Assembly: GCF_021155765.1 (NCBI RefSeq)
Contig: NC_060112.1
Coordinates: 23,896,501 to 23,960,500 of the forward strand
Direction of reading: 5' to 3'
Source: Diprion similis
Lineage: Eukaryota; Arthropoda; Insecta; Hymenoptera; Diprionidae
DNA length: 64,000 nucleotides
Position 1 is the stretch's first letter; each line of letters opens with the position of its first letter. Of the stretch, positions 50,693-61,961 are shown piece after piece. A program made the translations under genes and the position numbers. The notes under the pieces are model-generated. The model was given only the letters and a program-made list of their open reading frames with translations, ran no database searches and had not been told where the DNA came from.

Positions 50693-53600
50693 CTGCAAAT
50701 AGAACCAAAATTTGATATTTTCAATTACATTTTATAGAATATGGCAGATGCTAATGTCAGAGATTATGCAAAAATTATTCAGAAATGGTTACATTAGAAA
50801 ATTTATGGAAGATTTATACCTTGTTTGCGGGCTCTTTCTTCCTCATCGTCACTGAGAAACAGTCCAAACTCGCGTTTTAGTCTCTCGGTAAGATTCTCTC
50901 GCTGGCGTTCAACCAAAGTTGGGGCAGCAGACCAGCCCATTACTCCTTCTTCTCCACCTATTGATTGTTCAAATTCGTATAATATTTTAATTCGTAGGTT
51001 CAGGGTAGACAAAGGTCTTAAGACCTAAACGCTATCGATGAAAAATATTGTGAATTTTGATTCATGAAGACTTCTACATAAATTGACAACAAAGTAATGA
51101 AAGTAGTTGTAAAACTGTGCAATTCATTTACCTAGGTTGCCTACTCATATGTGGAGTATAACTCGTGCTAAAATTATCAATTTTTGAGCATTTTTTATTA
51201 TTGAATCTATGTTAGAACAGAGATGAGTGCTGGATGCTACATTAAAAAAAAAGAGCATCAAAATACTGGAAGATTAGTGCTTCGCTACTTTATAACGAGG
51301 CATTGATTGATAGGTTGTTTCTTTTTCGTTTTATTTTTGAAGCGCCTCAGTTATTCTGAATCATTGTTGAAATAGTAGAAGGACATTGAGATTTAAGGAA
51401 ACCTTGTCACATATAGGTCTAAATTACTGACCTGCGAGAGATTGCGGATATACCAAAAGATGATTACGCTGAATCCAGCACTCTATCCCTATGCTCACTG
51501 GTAATGGCAGCGACTGTATATGCAAATCTTTTACTAAGTGCTCCAAGGATCACTCGCCTTTCTTTTCATCGCTATCTACGTTGATGAACAGTGGTAGAGT
51601 TGTTAAGCTTGGTAGATCCAATGGAACTTTTGAATTTCCTTCTTCGTCAGAGCTTAGCGAAGAAGTTCCACTACTAGCACTGTCTGATCTACCCCTTGCA
51701 CCCCCCCGTTCTGACAATGTGTCAGTTGATGGCTCTGGTTCTGGCTCAGGTGGTGTGCCAGTAGACTGTTGCTTACGTTTTCGATACTCTGATATTGACA
51801 ACTACAAAAAAATTGAATACCTCCGTTGATTATCTGAGAGTTTATGGATTTTCACTAGGTTGCAAAACAGTGCAAGATAATACTTCAATGCAAGCCTACT
51901 TTTTCTAAGTTGCTGAATTCTTTATAAATTTCACTTCACACAAATGCATCTGGTCGTTCTAAGCTGGAGAATAATTTGAACAATCATAGCTCATAACATA
52001 TGCATTACATGTAATGGAATAGCGCATTTGCTAATGATGCGCAGAGGCTATTCAGAAGTATTTACAGCAATCATCCAATTTCAAGGCCGAATAAAGCAGC
52101 TAAGATGAATGTCCCAATTGCTGATGTCATTTAATAGACTCTTTCAACAATTTAAGATGACATTCACTGAATAACAATATGATTAAGAATTGTATATTTA
52201 ACGTCAGTGATTTCAATTCATGTAAAATTAAATGATCAGTAATCAGAATTTGAGGTTTTAGTTATTGAAACATTCAACTTAGTGCAGAGATTTTTCATCA
52301 GGGAAATGCTACAATGGTACCTCGAACTCCTTGATTGACATGATTTCCAGCTTACATCTTGTTGCTTTGATACGAGAGAAAATAGGTTTGACAGAGATGT
52401 GAATAAAAAAAAAAAGTTCGTATTTCAAATAAATCACAAGCTAAACATACAGCTATTTTTACAACTACCTACTTACATTAAGCATATTTTTTGTCTTGGC
52501 GATTCTAGGTAAATCGTCAATGGATTACACCTAGAATCGGGAGTGAAAGAAAAATATCAGTTTATGAAAACAATTTGTGAACACATGCAAAATGGAGAAT
52601 AACTGGATATAAAAAAAACAATGCCTGGTTCTATTGCAGATACAAAGAAAAATGAGTAAATAAATACAACACAGGTGAAATAGATTGGGGTTAATTTATA
52701 CTGTGTTACGACGTTTGCTTGTATTCAAATTATGCACAGTCTTTGCTATGTTTTTGATAACATGAAAAATCTTTTTGAGTTACTATCAAAATCAAAGGTA
52801 ATTGTCGATAATTAAAATAAAGCTTTGGATACAATCAGTTCTATATCCAGCCATTCTATAGTAAAATTGCGACCCTCACATAATAAATGCAATGTAATAA
52901 TAGTGACACCTATATAGCATTGTGTTTTTGGATTTGAGTGTAATAGGATCATTCAATCATGCCATACACTTGAATTATCACACATAACATACACCCTAAA
53001 GATTTCAGACAATTCAGCCACTGCGAGTAGTAATAATTACAAAGGAACGAAAAACAATAGAGAAAACTAAAAAAGGAAGAAGCATTCTGTCCTAGACAGG
53101 CTCTCTACCACATTCCTACCGTTCTAACCTTGCGCTTGACTGGAGCAGGCATCTCCGGCTTCAAGGCAGGTGGGGCTGGCATATCCGTGGGCATAATAGT
53201 TCTGGGATCTTTCAGACGTTTGGGTTCGTTTGAAACACTTTCCTCGACCCTTGCAGAAACGTTTTCAACTCGTGCGGGATGTTTTTCAGATTTCACGATA
53301 TCATCGTCATTTTTAACAGGATTGGTACATGATATTCTGTCCATCTGATCCTCACTAGAAATAACGTTCATTTCTTCGTTTGATATCTCCATTTTCACTG
53401 GTTCTGAATCAACATCAATTTTCGCCTCTAATAATTCTCTGAGGGCCGAAGAGAGCATGGATTTTTGTTCATCTTCTATCGAAGCATTACCTGCTTCAAT
53501 CTCGATAGTAGATTCTATGATCGATGCTTCAAAATCAAGCTGCAACTTGGCGGGTTGTGTTTGTTCAGGTTTTTTACGTATTCTTTCACTAAGTGGTGGA

Positions 53601-56600
53601 ATGGGAAATTGAATCTGCGGAGCATCTGCGATTGATTCCACATCAATGTTCGACGACGTTGACTCGAGTATAGATTCTTCCGACGAAGTTACCGACTCAA
53701 TTAAGTTGTCTACCTTCGGAGGTTCGAAATTGTCACGATTTGTAGTTTGTTTGATTTCGAAATCAATGAAGTCTCTCTTCTCGGTTTTTTTTTCAAACTC
53801 TTTAAATGCCCGCATCTCAGAGTTTATATGAAATTCTTTAAACGAAATACTCTCCTCCTTAAGATCATCCATGTCTCTATCTTCAGATTCGGAATCCTCT
53901 TTCGAACTTTCCATTAGCCCTTCGATGCCGTCCATGCTCTTGTCTTTCTCCGAACTTGTGTCGACTTTCTCTTTGTAATCATTTCCATCATCCCCAGTAA
54001 TTTTCATCATTTGCGCCTCGACATCGAACTCGTCTATAGACATGTTGTCGTCTGATTTCACTTCATCGGATCTATTGTTCTCGAACTTCCTGTCATCGTC
54101 GGATTTTTCATTTTCACTGGCAATATTCACTATTTCTGCAATACTGCCACTAAATTCAAGCCGCATTTCAGCTGCCCGTTGTTTTAGTACTGCGTCTGAC
54201 TCCATTGCAGCAATCGGTGAACTTAGGTCTTCCATTTCTGTATCTGGTTCATTTTGATCGATAATTTCCACAGTGCCTTTTTCAATTAGCACCACTTGCG
54301 GTTCCTTCTTTAACGAAATTGGTTCTCTTTTGATGTTTTGAGACTCTCCCTGATGTTCCGTTTGCTCGTCTTTTACCTTAGTTGGTTCAGTTTTATTGAC
54401 AGACATTAGTTGAGCTTCAGAAATTTCATTTTTGATAACAGCTGGTTCAGACTTACAAGGGGACTGTGAATTCTTCAAAGGTTTTTCGTCTTTTACGAAC
54501 TCGTTACTTAGCGCTTTTACTGGAAGTATCGATTCGCTTTTAACCATTGGCATTGGTTCGTCATCTTCCTCATCTTTGATGCAAAGTGCTGATTGAGGAT
54601 TGTCAAATTTAGAAGTTGAGAACTCGATTTTTTCTTTCATCTCGTTCACATCTACTGTTTCAGATTCTGAATCAACTTCATCCTTCACATTGTCTTGTCC
54701 ATATTCTAAATTGGGTGTGGAACTCTCGTTAATGGGGGATTGAGGCATATCCACGAACTCATCCTGGAAAAAAAAAATGAGGTTCCCGCAAGATATGGAT
54801 AAGTTCTCAAAAAACGGGAAACTGGGGTTTTTGTTTTGGACATGCGGAGATTATTTTTAAAACTTTCCTTTGAATTTTCAACGTGAGTTAGAGATAAAAA
54901 AATTGCTAAATTTGTAGTATGAAAATAGGCTAAATAACCAAGGGTAAATCAAGATTGCCATTATCACATGAAATTTGAATTTGTTTTCGTTAACTTACCT
55001 CATTATGACATGTTGGCTGAGAAAGTGTGGGTTGTTCAGATGTCAGCAGAGTTGGTGTGGTAGGTGGTGTATAATTGTCAGATGACAAGCTTTCCCTGGC
55101 AATCCTTCTTTTTTTGGGTGGTGCTGCAACTATTTCGTTGGGTGGACTCTCTGGCCTGCTGTTAGGAGAATCGCATTCTTCAGAAATAGCTTGTCTTAGC
55201 CACCTCTTTTTCGCGGAGCCGGTAGATCCTGAGCATGAGGAATTTCCAGGTATAGTTTGTCTCCGCTGCGGAGGAGAGTCGCAAATTCCGGAAACAGAAT
55301 TCGCGGCCTGGACCAAAGTGGCCAAACTTTTAGCTGCGTAACTTTGAGTGAGAAATTCAGGCGATGGATCGGTTGGTGATAAAAAGTCGGTCGGCTTGTT
55401 CAATTGATTGACAGGATTGTTTAATGGTGCTGGAGGCACAGCAGGTATCGGAGATATCTGAGGAATATGGGTTTGAGGCGGATCTGGAGATTCTTTCAGC
55501 CACTCATTCATCAGGACTTTCTTAGTTTTTGGAAACTTGAAACCTGGCGCCAACGGCCCGACAGCTGCTGCGACCAGTAAACAAGCGGAAGACAAAGGGG
55601 TAGATGGAGTTGAGCTTTGGGAGCTGCTACTGGCGCCGCTATCGCATGTAGGACTCTTGATTGGAGCCGGCTGCTGGAGAGGTGGAGAACTCGGCCCTGG
55701 TATGTTAGAATTTGCCAAAGCAAGTAGCAGGCCAGCAGCTGTTGGAATTCCATGATGACTGACAGCTCCAACGTTGCCGCAATCCGTCACATCTTTCGTT
55801 GGAGTGTGAAGATGAGAAGTGTAAGAAGGCATTCCCCGTATTGGTGGGTAACTCTGATTAGGAAGAGGTGGTGACTGCAGAGAATTGCTCTCTTCCCCCG
55901 AGGATATATCAGAGTCTGCCGAATTTAATCTTGTCCTGCATCTGCTTTGCTGCGAATGAGAACTACTGGTTGTTCGCGCGCGACCCTTTCTCCTCTTTCG
56001 TCGAATAGGCCTTTCCGTGTTTTGGGATTTTTGTTTCAACGGAGGAGCGGAAGTAACTTGACTTTCCTCGTTGTCACTATGCGTACCACCAGATTCTTTT
56101 CTCTGGGCATTTCTTGCCTGAACTTCCTGTTTCCTTTGCTCTGCTTTTTCCAATCTTTCAAAAGCCTTCATGATCGCTTCCATCTTACGCTCTTCTCTCG
56201 TCATTTTCTTTTTATCCTTCTTATTTGTCTCCGGCGCTTGCGACGGTGTAGTCGAAGGCGAAGTAAGAGGCTGCTGCACTGTGATTGGCAGTTCTTCTTT
56301 AGCTACCTGACGTGTCACTGTTGCACTTACATTAACATTTGTGATAGTTCTTCGAGGAGGAGCCGTGGTTGGTACTGGCGCAGGTGTTGGGGTTGTCTGA
56401 GTAACACTTGTACTAGAAACTGCAGACAAGGAATCACTATCTTCACACATTGTGTTTCTTCTGCCTCGCCGTCTTCTTTCTCTACCACTGATGGAAAATA
56501 CAAAATTATTGGGTATTGAGTAACGATGTTATAAACATGTTTATGAACGAAAATTCTCGTGCAAGGAGATGTTTATATTTGGAATAAGAAAAAATGTTGA

Positions 56601-59600
56601 ACTTGTACTTACTCGGCATTTTCTGCAAGAGCTCCATTGCTTCCTCGTCTACTTGGTTGTCCCATAGTTGCGACTTGACATTCTCGCGTATTGTTGCAAG
56701 CACAAATAAGTGGTGCAATAGGTAAATTTGAATTCGGAGAGAGCATTATATCGTGCTGCTCATGCTTGATTGTGATTTCAGCATTTTTTTCGATATTTGT
56801 TGTTGTGACAATGTACAAATGCAATGTTCCTTTTTCTATGCAATGTTTCACCTCGGCGTTCGGTTTACAACTTCTACGAACGAACCTCGCGTCGTTACCA
56901 TAAGTTCTTGTATCAACACAAACTTCTGTCCCGTCGCGTGGCAATCGGTAAAAAAACACAAAAGGTCCTGGTCTCTGTGCGTGTTGTCGACCTTGCGGAT
57001 GCGAAGGCCTGTGCTGGGTACTCAGCATGTATTTCCCACGAAGTTCAACGACTGGAGTGTTCGGTGGCAAATACATAGTGGCAACCAGGAACTATTTGTG
57101 AAAGGAAAAAAAGATAATTGAAAATATCATTTAAAACAGTTATTTCGTGCGAAAAATTAAGCGGTCAATTACAAGAGCATTTTCACAAATGGAAAAATTT
57201 TGATTGCAGACAAAAAATAAAGGATACTTACTCTCAGGTTATTACTATGCACGTTAAGCCTACACTTTCCAGTCGCAGCAGCATTCATATTGCTCTGCCT
57301 CAAATCACCATGAGCTCCATTGACTTTGATGCTGGATATCCTAGCCCGAAGTTCAGGACTGTAATGATTGGTTACTGCCTCTTCATACCGCTCTATCCAC
57401 TGTCTCAAAGGAGCCATGTTAGTTCCCCATGCATCTTGTGTATCCTCCTCTCTATCCTCTAGGCTCATTCGCCTCTTAGTCTTTCTTTTGCCGAGGCCGC
57501 GTTTGACAGTTTCCTTTTTACGCACTGCGCTACTCTGCCTTGGATGAGGATCTCTTCTTTGTCGCTTTGCAACATTATTATTATTGTTGTTAGTACTCAA
57601 TCGTCTGACTTGTGGCGGAGGATCAGATTTTCTTCTCAAAGTCGGTTGCTGTGGTGGTTGTTGTTGTTGCTGCTGCTGAGGTTGCGGCTGCGGTTGCTGA
57701 GGTTGCTGGACTTGTTGCTGTTGTTGTTGCTGCTGCTGCTGCTGGGCTTGCTGATGTTGTTGTTGCTGCTGTTGCTGCTGAGGAGCCCGCTTCTTCTGTA
57801 CTGGATTTACGCCAACGTCAGTATCAGCTGAGCTGGTAGACGACGAATCGGAAGATGTGTCTGAATTCAGAAGCTCCTCACGCTTTCGAAGTTGCAGCGC
57901 GCGTGCTCTCTGTCTATCGACACGGCGTGGCCGACACATTTCGCATAGATATTCATCAGGTATGTTAGATCGATCTATGCCCATGCAATCAACGTGTTGC
58001 CAAACTCTGTTCAGAAAGTGTTTTATTATTAATTCATTGCTATTAGCTGATAATCGCAAGCACTGAATCAAGTGCCTATCAAGATATTTCAATACTGGGT
58101 TCAATACTGTAAATGTTTTTGAATACATGGAAAACTTTGAATAAAATATCCTGCATTTTTTGAAGGTGTTGAAAACTAATCAAACTATCATACTATGAAT
58201 CAGGATAATAGAAAATTAGAAAAAATTATACTTCATTATTACCAAACAGAATAAGTATTCAGTAAAAAATAGTCTACTTACAAGCAACGATCACAGCAGA
58301 TCATGTATCCATCATCATGTTCGAAATCACTGTAAAAATAAGAAAAGTAAATGTTGTCAATGAAATAGATCAGGCTCAGTCATGCAATAAATTTAAATGT
58401 TCATGATTGAATATTTATTTATGTTCAACAATTGTTCTATCTGGCAGACATAAATAAATGAAGTAATAAAAATGACTTAATGCACATCCTAAATAGTTAC
58501 CAAATGCATCTTGTCACACTATCTTCGTCATCTCCCTCGCCTTCTGGTGCTGTCTCAGTTTCTTCACCTTCTGGTTCTGCCTCTCGTCCAGCCTCACTGC
58601 TTATCGCACTACCTGCATCGTCTTCAACATTCTTACTGCTCACTGCTAAATAATCAATGAAAAGTGATTTTTTCCGTGATTGGGAACAGTGCGGGATGAT
58701 AAACTGAACTTTTATGCATTTCCATGCTTACGTTGTCCATAAATGAAAGGATGCTGAGACGCTGTAGCAGAACTTGTTCCACCATTGATGGGCTGTTGTT
58801 TAGGATGTGGTGGAGGCGATGCTGGGGGAGGTGTTCTCGGTGGAGGTGCGCCGTAGTTGTGGTCTTGTAGGACAAACTGGAGACACTACAATTAGAGAAG
58901 CTGTTGTTCAAACCATGCAAGGGAGCACACATCTACTACCGTACCAAGAAGTAATAGGGTAATCTAAAGGGATCCACTAATACCACCGTAAAGTCACATC
59001 ATACATCTTTATAACAATTTCAGAAGTATAAATACCTCGTATGGAAGTGGCATTCTTCGTACTGGAGATTGAGGATCCGGTTGTGTGCTGTCATCTTTTG
59101 CTGAGTAAGCTTCAGTCTCATTTCTATCAGGATTATTTTTAAAGGTATGGATGTACATTAGTATAAATATTTGTGCAAAAGACGGGTCTTTGTGAGTCTG
59201 ATGCAGAAAAATTCTAACATCGCAAGATGTGTATTAAACTTTATTCAGAAACGAAAATGTACTCACTTGTTTTCACTCTCTCTGCGAGTGTCTACGCTCG
59301 CGACTGGTAGGAGTGTTTTAATTTGACCAGTCTGGGCTCTCGTCTGCTGTGGATGTTGAGCAGTAATGACAAGTTGTTTTTGCTGTATTGTTTGCTGTTG
59401 AATCTTGACAGGTTGATTTTTATGGGATGACACATTTGGCCCGCCAGGTTGTTGAGGAAGTAAGGTTTTAATACAAGTTTTCTGCTGTGCAATTGATGAT
59501 AGTGTTCCCTGTCCTTTCAAAGAGCTTAAATTAGTATTCAAAGATGTCTTGATACCGGACATCTTTTGCACATGATTTCTTTGCGCAGGCTTTTGAGGCG

Positions 59601-60670
59601 GTATAGTTTTAATGCACCCCGGCTGTTTCTGGGTATTTTGAGGGCCAATGATATTTTGTTGCTGCTGTTGAATTATTTTCACTGGCTGGGAGTTTACTGT
59701 ACGATTCGATTGCTGTACAACATTTTGCTGGTTCAAAGGCTTGACGTTGTTGATCATTTTCTGAGAAACAGGCTTCAATTTTCCTGGCTGCATGTTCTGA
59801 GATTGATTTTTCTGTGGACCAACCCTTAGCACCATTTGAGTTTGTTGTTGTTGTTGCTGCTGTTGGGCTTTTGAATTGGTAGTTGCCTGTACCCTCTGAT
59901 TGTTTGGAACAGACGTAATAGTGGCCACTTTTTGTTGTACTCCAGTACCAGATTGACACTTTTGTGTTTGGGAAACAACATTTATTTGTTGCTGTTGCTT
60001 TTGTACAATATGCTGCTGTTGTTGCTGCTGTTGTAGTGGTTGCGAGGTTTGATGCTGCTGTTGCTGTGATTGCGAGGTTTGATGCATCAGTTGTTGCTGT
60101 AGCTGAGATAGTTGAGGAGTATGAACTTTTTGTTGTTGTTGCTGCTGCTGCTGCTGCTGTTGATGTTGTTGGCTAGCAATTTGCTGCTTGGCGACATTAC
60201 GTAAATTTTGATTGTGCTGCAGCTTAGAAATATTTGGAACGCTGTTACTTTTTGTGATATTAGGTACAGATTGCGTTTTGTTCGAATTTACCGTCGCAAG
60301 TGTTTGAGATTTTTGAAGAACCTCCATGGTCTGTGGCCTCTGCTGTTGTGTTGTTTGCATATTATTTTTCTGCTGCTGTTGGGCATTCGTTTGTATCTTC
60401 TGTATACCAGCTACAGAGTTGACAGTTTTTGAAAAATTATTCATTGTAGCAGGTTGCTGCTGCTTTTGTACACCGAGTCCTTTATGAGTGGCTCTCTGAG
60501 CCCTTTTTTGTGGCATATGTTGTACTTGTTGCAGTCCGGAATGTTGTACTTTTTGAACACCATGGCCTGCCGTATTGGTTATCACTTGAGTTTGAACTTT
60601 CTGATTGTTAAATACTTGCGTCACCTTTTGCACATTGCCAACGTTCAATGGTTGATTAACTTTTTGCACG

Positions 60671-60721
<51 letters not shown>

Positions 60722-61713
60722 ACATTGGAAGAATTAACCTGCTGTATTCTTTGCATATTTGCACTGTTCATTACTTGGCTCATTGAAACTTGCACGGTTT
60801 GAGTTGTGGGAGTGGTGATTACTTGGGACTTGGGTACAGTTTGTATTCTCGGTAAGTTGCCTCCTCGCTGCCCGGTTTGATTGTTTACATTGGTAATTGT
60901 TTTGACCTTCTGTAAATTAACAGTTTGTGATTTTCCACCGATACCTTGGGACTTCACTTGTATCCTTTGCACATTTGGCACGGATGTTGTAGTGATCGTT
61001 TTGATACCAGATGTACTCAAAATTTGTTGCGTAGAAACTTGTAATTTCTGATGCATGGCCGGCTGCAAGTTTGTTATTGTGGTCGGCTGCTGTTTAGTTT
61101 GAACAACATTTGGCGGCGTGACCGAGATTTTAGTTTGAACAGTTGCAGTTTGAGGAACCGTCGGAGACGGCAAAGATTGGATCTTAGGTACATTGGTGCC
61201 AGGTGAGTGCAATGATTTTATTGGTAAATGAACAGCGTGTGCAGCAGAATTCAATGGTAAAGAAGTCGGATGTATTTGGTAAGTGGATTGTGGTAGTTTC
61301 TGTGAAATAACCCGAGTAGTTAAGACTTGTGTAGTGTTGGTCTGCGTACCTCCGATTCTCTGGGCATCTCTGACAGTCCTGTTTACCGGGTAAGTAACAG
61401 TTACAGGTTTCACAGTAGGCGGTAATGCAGAGCCAGCTGCTACCGTCGTGATGTTAACAGTTTTTAAATTTTGTTGCAAGTTCTGGGTTTTGTTGTTGCA
61501 GTTACCAGCTGCAACCAAAGGTTTACCAATTACCCCACTGATCGTTGGTATCGAGGCAGTCAATTCTTGAGGTAGTACGGAAGTGTTGTTATTGCTAACT
61601 TCTTCAGGTGTTTTTTCAACAGTACCTAATTGAAGAACTAAACTCATAGTGGCGTCTGTTGCATTTGGTACAAACGTGTTAACCGCCTCCGATCCGGTTT
61701 TCTTATTATCCAT
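50211..61713 (-). CDS. upSET: upSET: PHD finger + SET domain chromatin protein (MLL5/SETD5 class)
   Basis: Coding exons from high to low coordinate: 61713-59267, 59123-59036, 58876-58732, 58642-58501, 58329-58282, 58006-57232, 57091-56613, 56487-54999, 54763-53120, then a tail from 51801 to 50211. The first nine join in frame and give 2,419 residues. The N-terminal ~815 residues are Gln-rich and low complexity. The PHD finger (about 938-981) is split over three exons: TRCIC, then [12 protein letters not shown], then WQHVDCMGI...CEMCRPRR. A polyQ tract follows. The SET domain begins near 1216 ([16 protein letters not shown] at 1284-1290; CVDTRTYGN). Acidic, Ser-rich and proline-rich regions follow, with KRKVRT spliced to [10 protein letters not shown], matching the conserved motif after SET in MLL5/SETD5. 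Drosophila upSET binds open chromatin near promoters and limits acetylation as part of an Rpd3/Sin3-type complex. The tail exon path is uncertain because of an in-frame TGA at 51552-51550; a model removing 51579-51514 gives 2,726 residues. Confidence 0.92.
50820..50957 (-). other. upSET penultimate exon
   Basis: Bounded by an ATAG acceptor and a G|GTATAA donor. It encodes [18 protein letters not shown], followed by a charged helical stretch ([19 protein letters not shown]). The exon starts needing one carried base and ends leaving one, which matches the flanking exons. Confidence 0.8.
51432..51801 (-). other. upSET tail exon region interrupted by in-frame TGA
   Basis: After a TTTGTAG acceptor the frame encodes [15 protein letters not shown] and an acidic Ser-rich stretch, then reaches TGA at 51552-51550. 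The same frame then reopens ([12 protein letters not shown]... to ...PQSLAG) up to a CAG|GTCAGT donor at 51431, and joins the next exon in phase. Three alternatives are open. A 66-nt intron 51579-51514 (AAC|GTAGAT to TATACAG) would remove the stop. A stronger donor at 51776 (AAAC|GTAAGC) would make a 25-nt microexon that also joins 50957 in frame. Or the protein may simply end at TGA after 2,502 residues. Confidence 0.6.
56613..57091 (-). other. upSET SET-domain exon
   Basis: The exon opens [20 protein letters not shown] and encodes almost the whole SET fold: [49 protein letters not shown] and a terminal CACNN...C cluster. The usual SET pseudoknot motif with NHS/NHxC is replaced by RRSC, as in MLL5, SETD5 and fly upSET, which are regarded as having little or no methyltransferase activity. 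Confidence 0.92.
57655..57790 (-). repeat. Mixed CAG/CAA polyglutamine tract in upSET
   Basis: Imperfect trinucleotide repeat encoding long Gln runs broken by Pro, His and Ala between the PHD finger and SET domain. Confidence 0.9.
60673..60720 (-). repeat. Pure (CAA)16 polyglutamine repeat in upSET exon 1
   Basis: Sixteen perfect ttg units on the plus strand, reading as uninterrupted CAA glutamine codons within the Gln-rich N-terminal region. Confidence 0.95.
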
Positions 61714-61961
61714 TGGATCATTTAGCTCTGCAGGGGTGACAGGGGGAGGTAGCTCGGGACCAGGGGACACCTGTTCCCCACCCCCACCTGTTCCACCCCC
61801 GGTTAACTTGATCACTGATGGGGTCGACGTCTTGGAGGCTTTGATGTTTCGCCAAATTGAAATTTGACGAAATTTATTTCAACGATAACTTTTTACACTA
61901 CAGTTTTAATATCTGGTGTTTCCCTTCTTCGTTGAGCTATTTGAGGATCTCGGTTATGAAA
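61714..61961 (-). other. upSET 5' UTR part of first coding exon
   Basis: A strong acceptor TTTTTTGTTGCAG ends at 61962. Downstream of it an in-frame TGA precedes the first in-frame ATG at 61713 ([12 protein letters not shown]), which fixes the start codon. One out-of-frame ATG at 61721 begins a short overlapping uORF. The upstream non-coding exon was not identified. Confidence 0.7.

Noticed and set aside
57544..57839. Plus-strand Leu-rich and Val/Ala-rich frames
   Set aside because: Antisense of the upSET polyQ tract.
59964..60786. Plus-strand Leu/Val/Ala-rich frames
   Set aside because: Antisense readings of the glutamine repeats of upSET exon 1.
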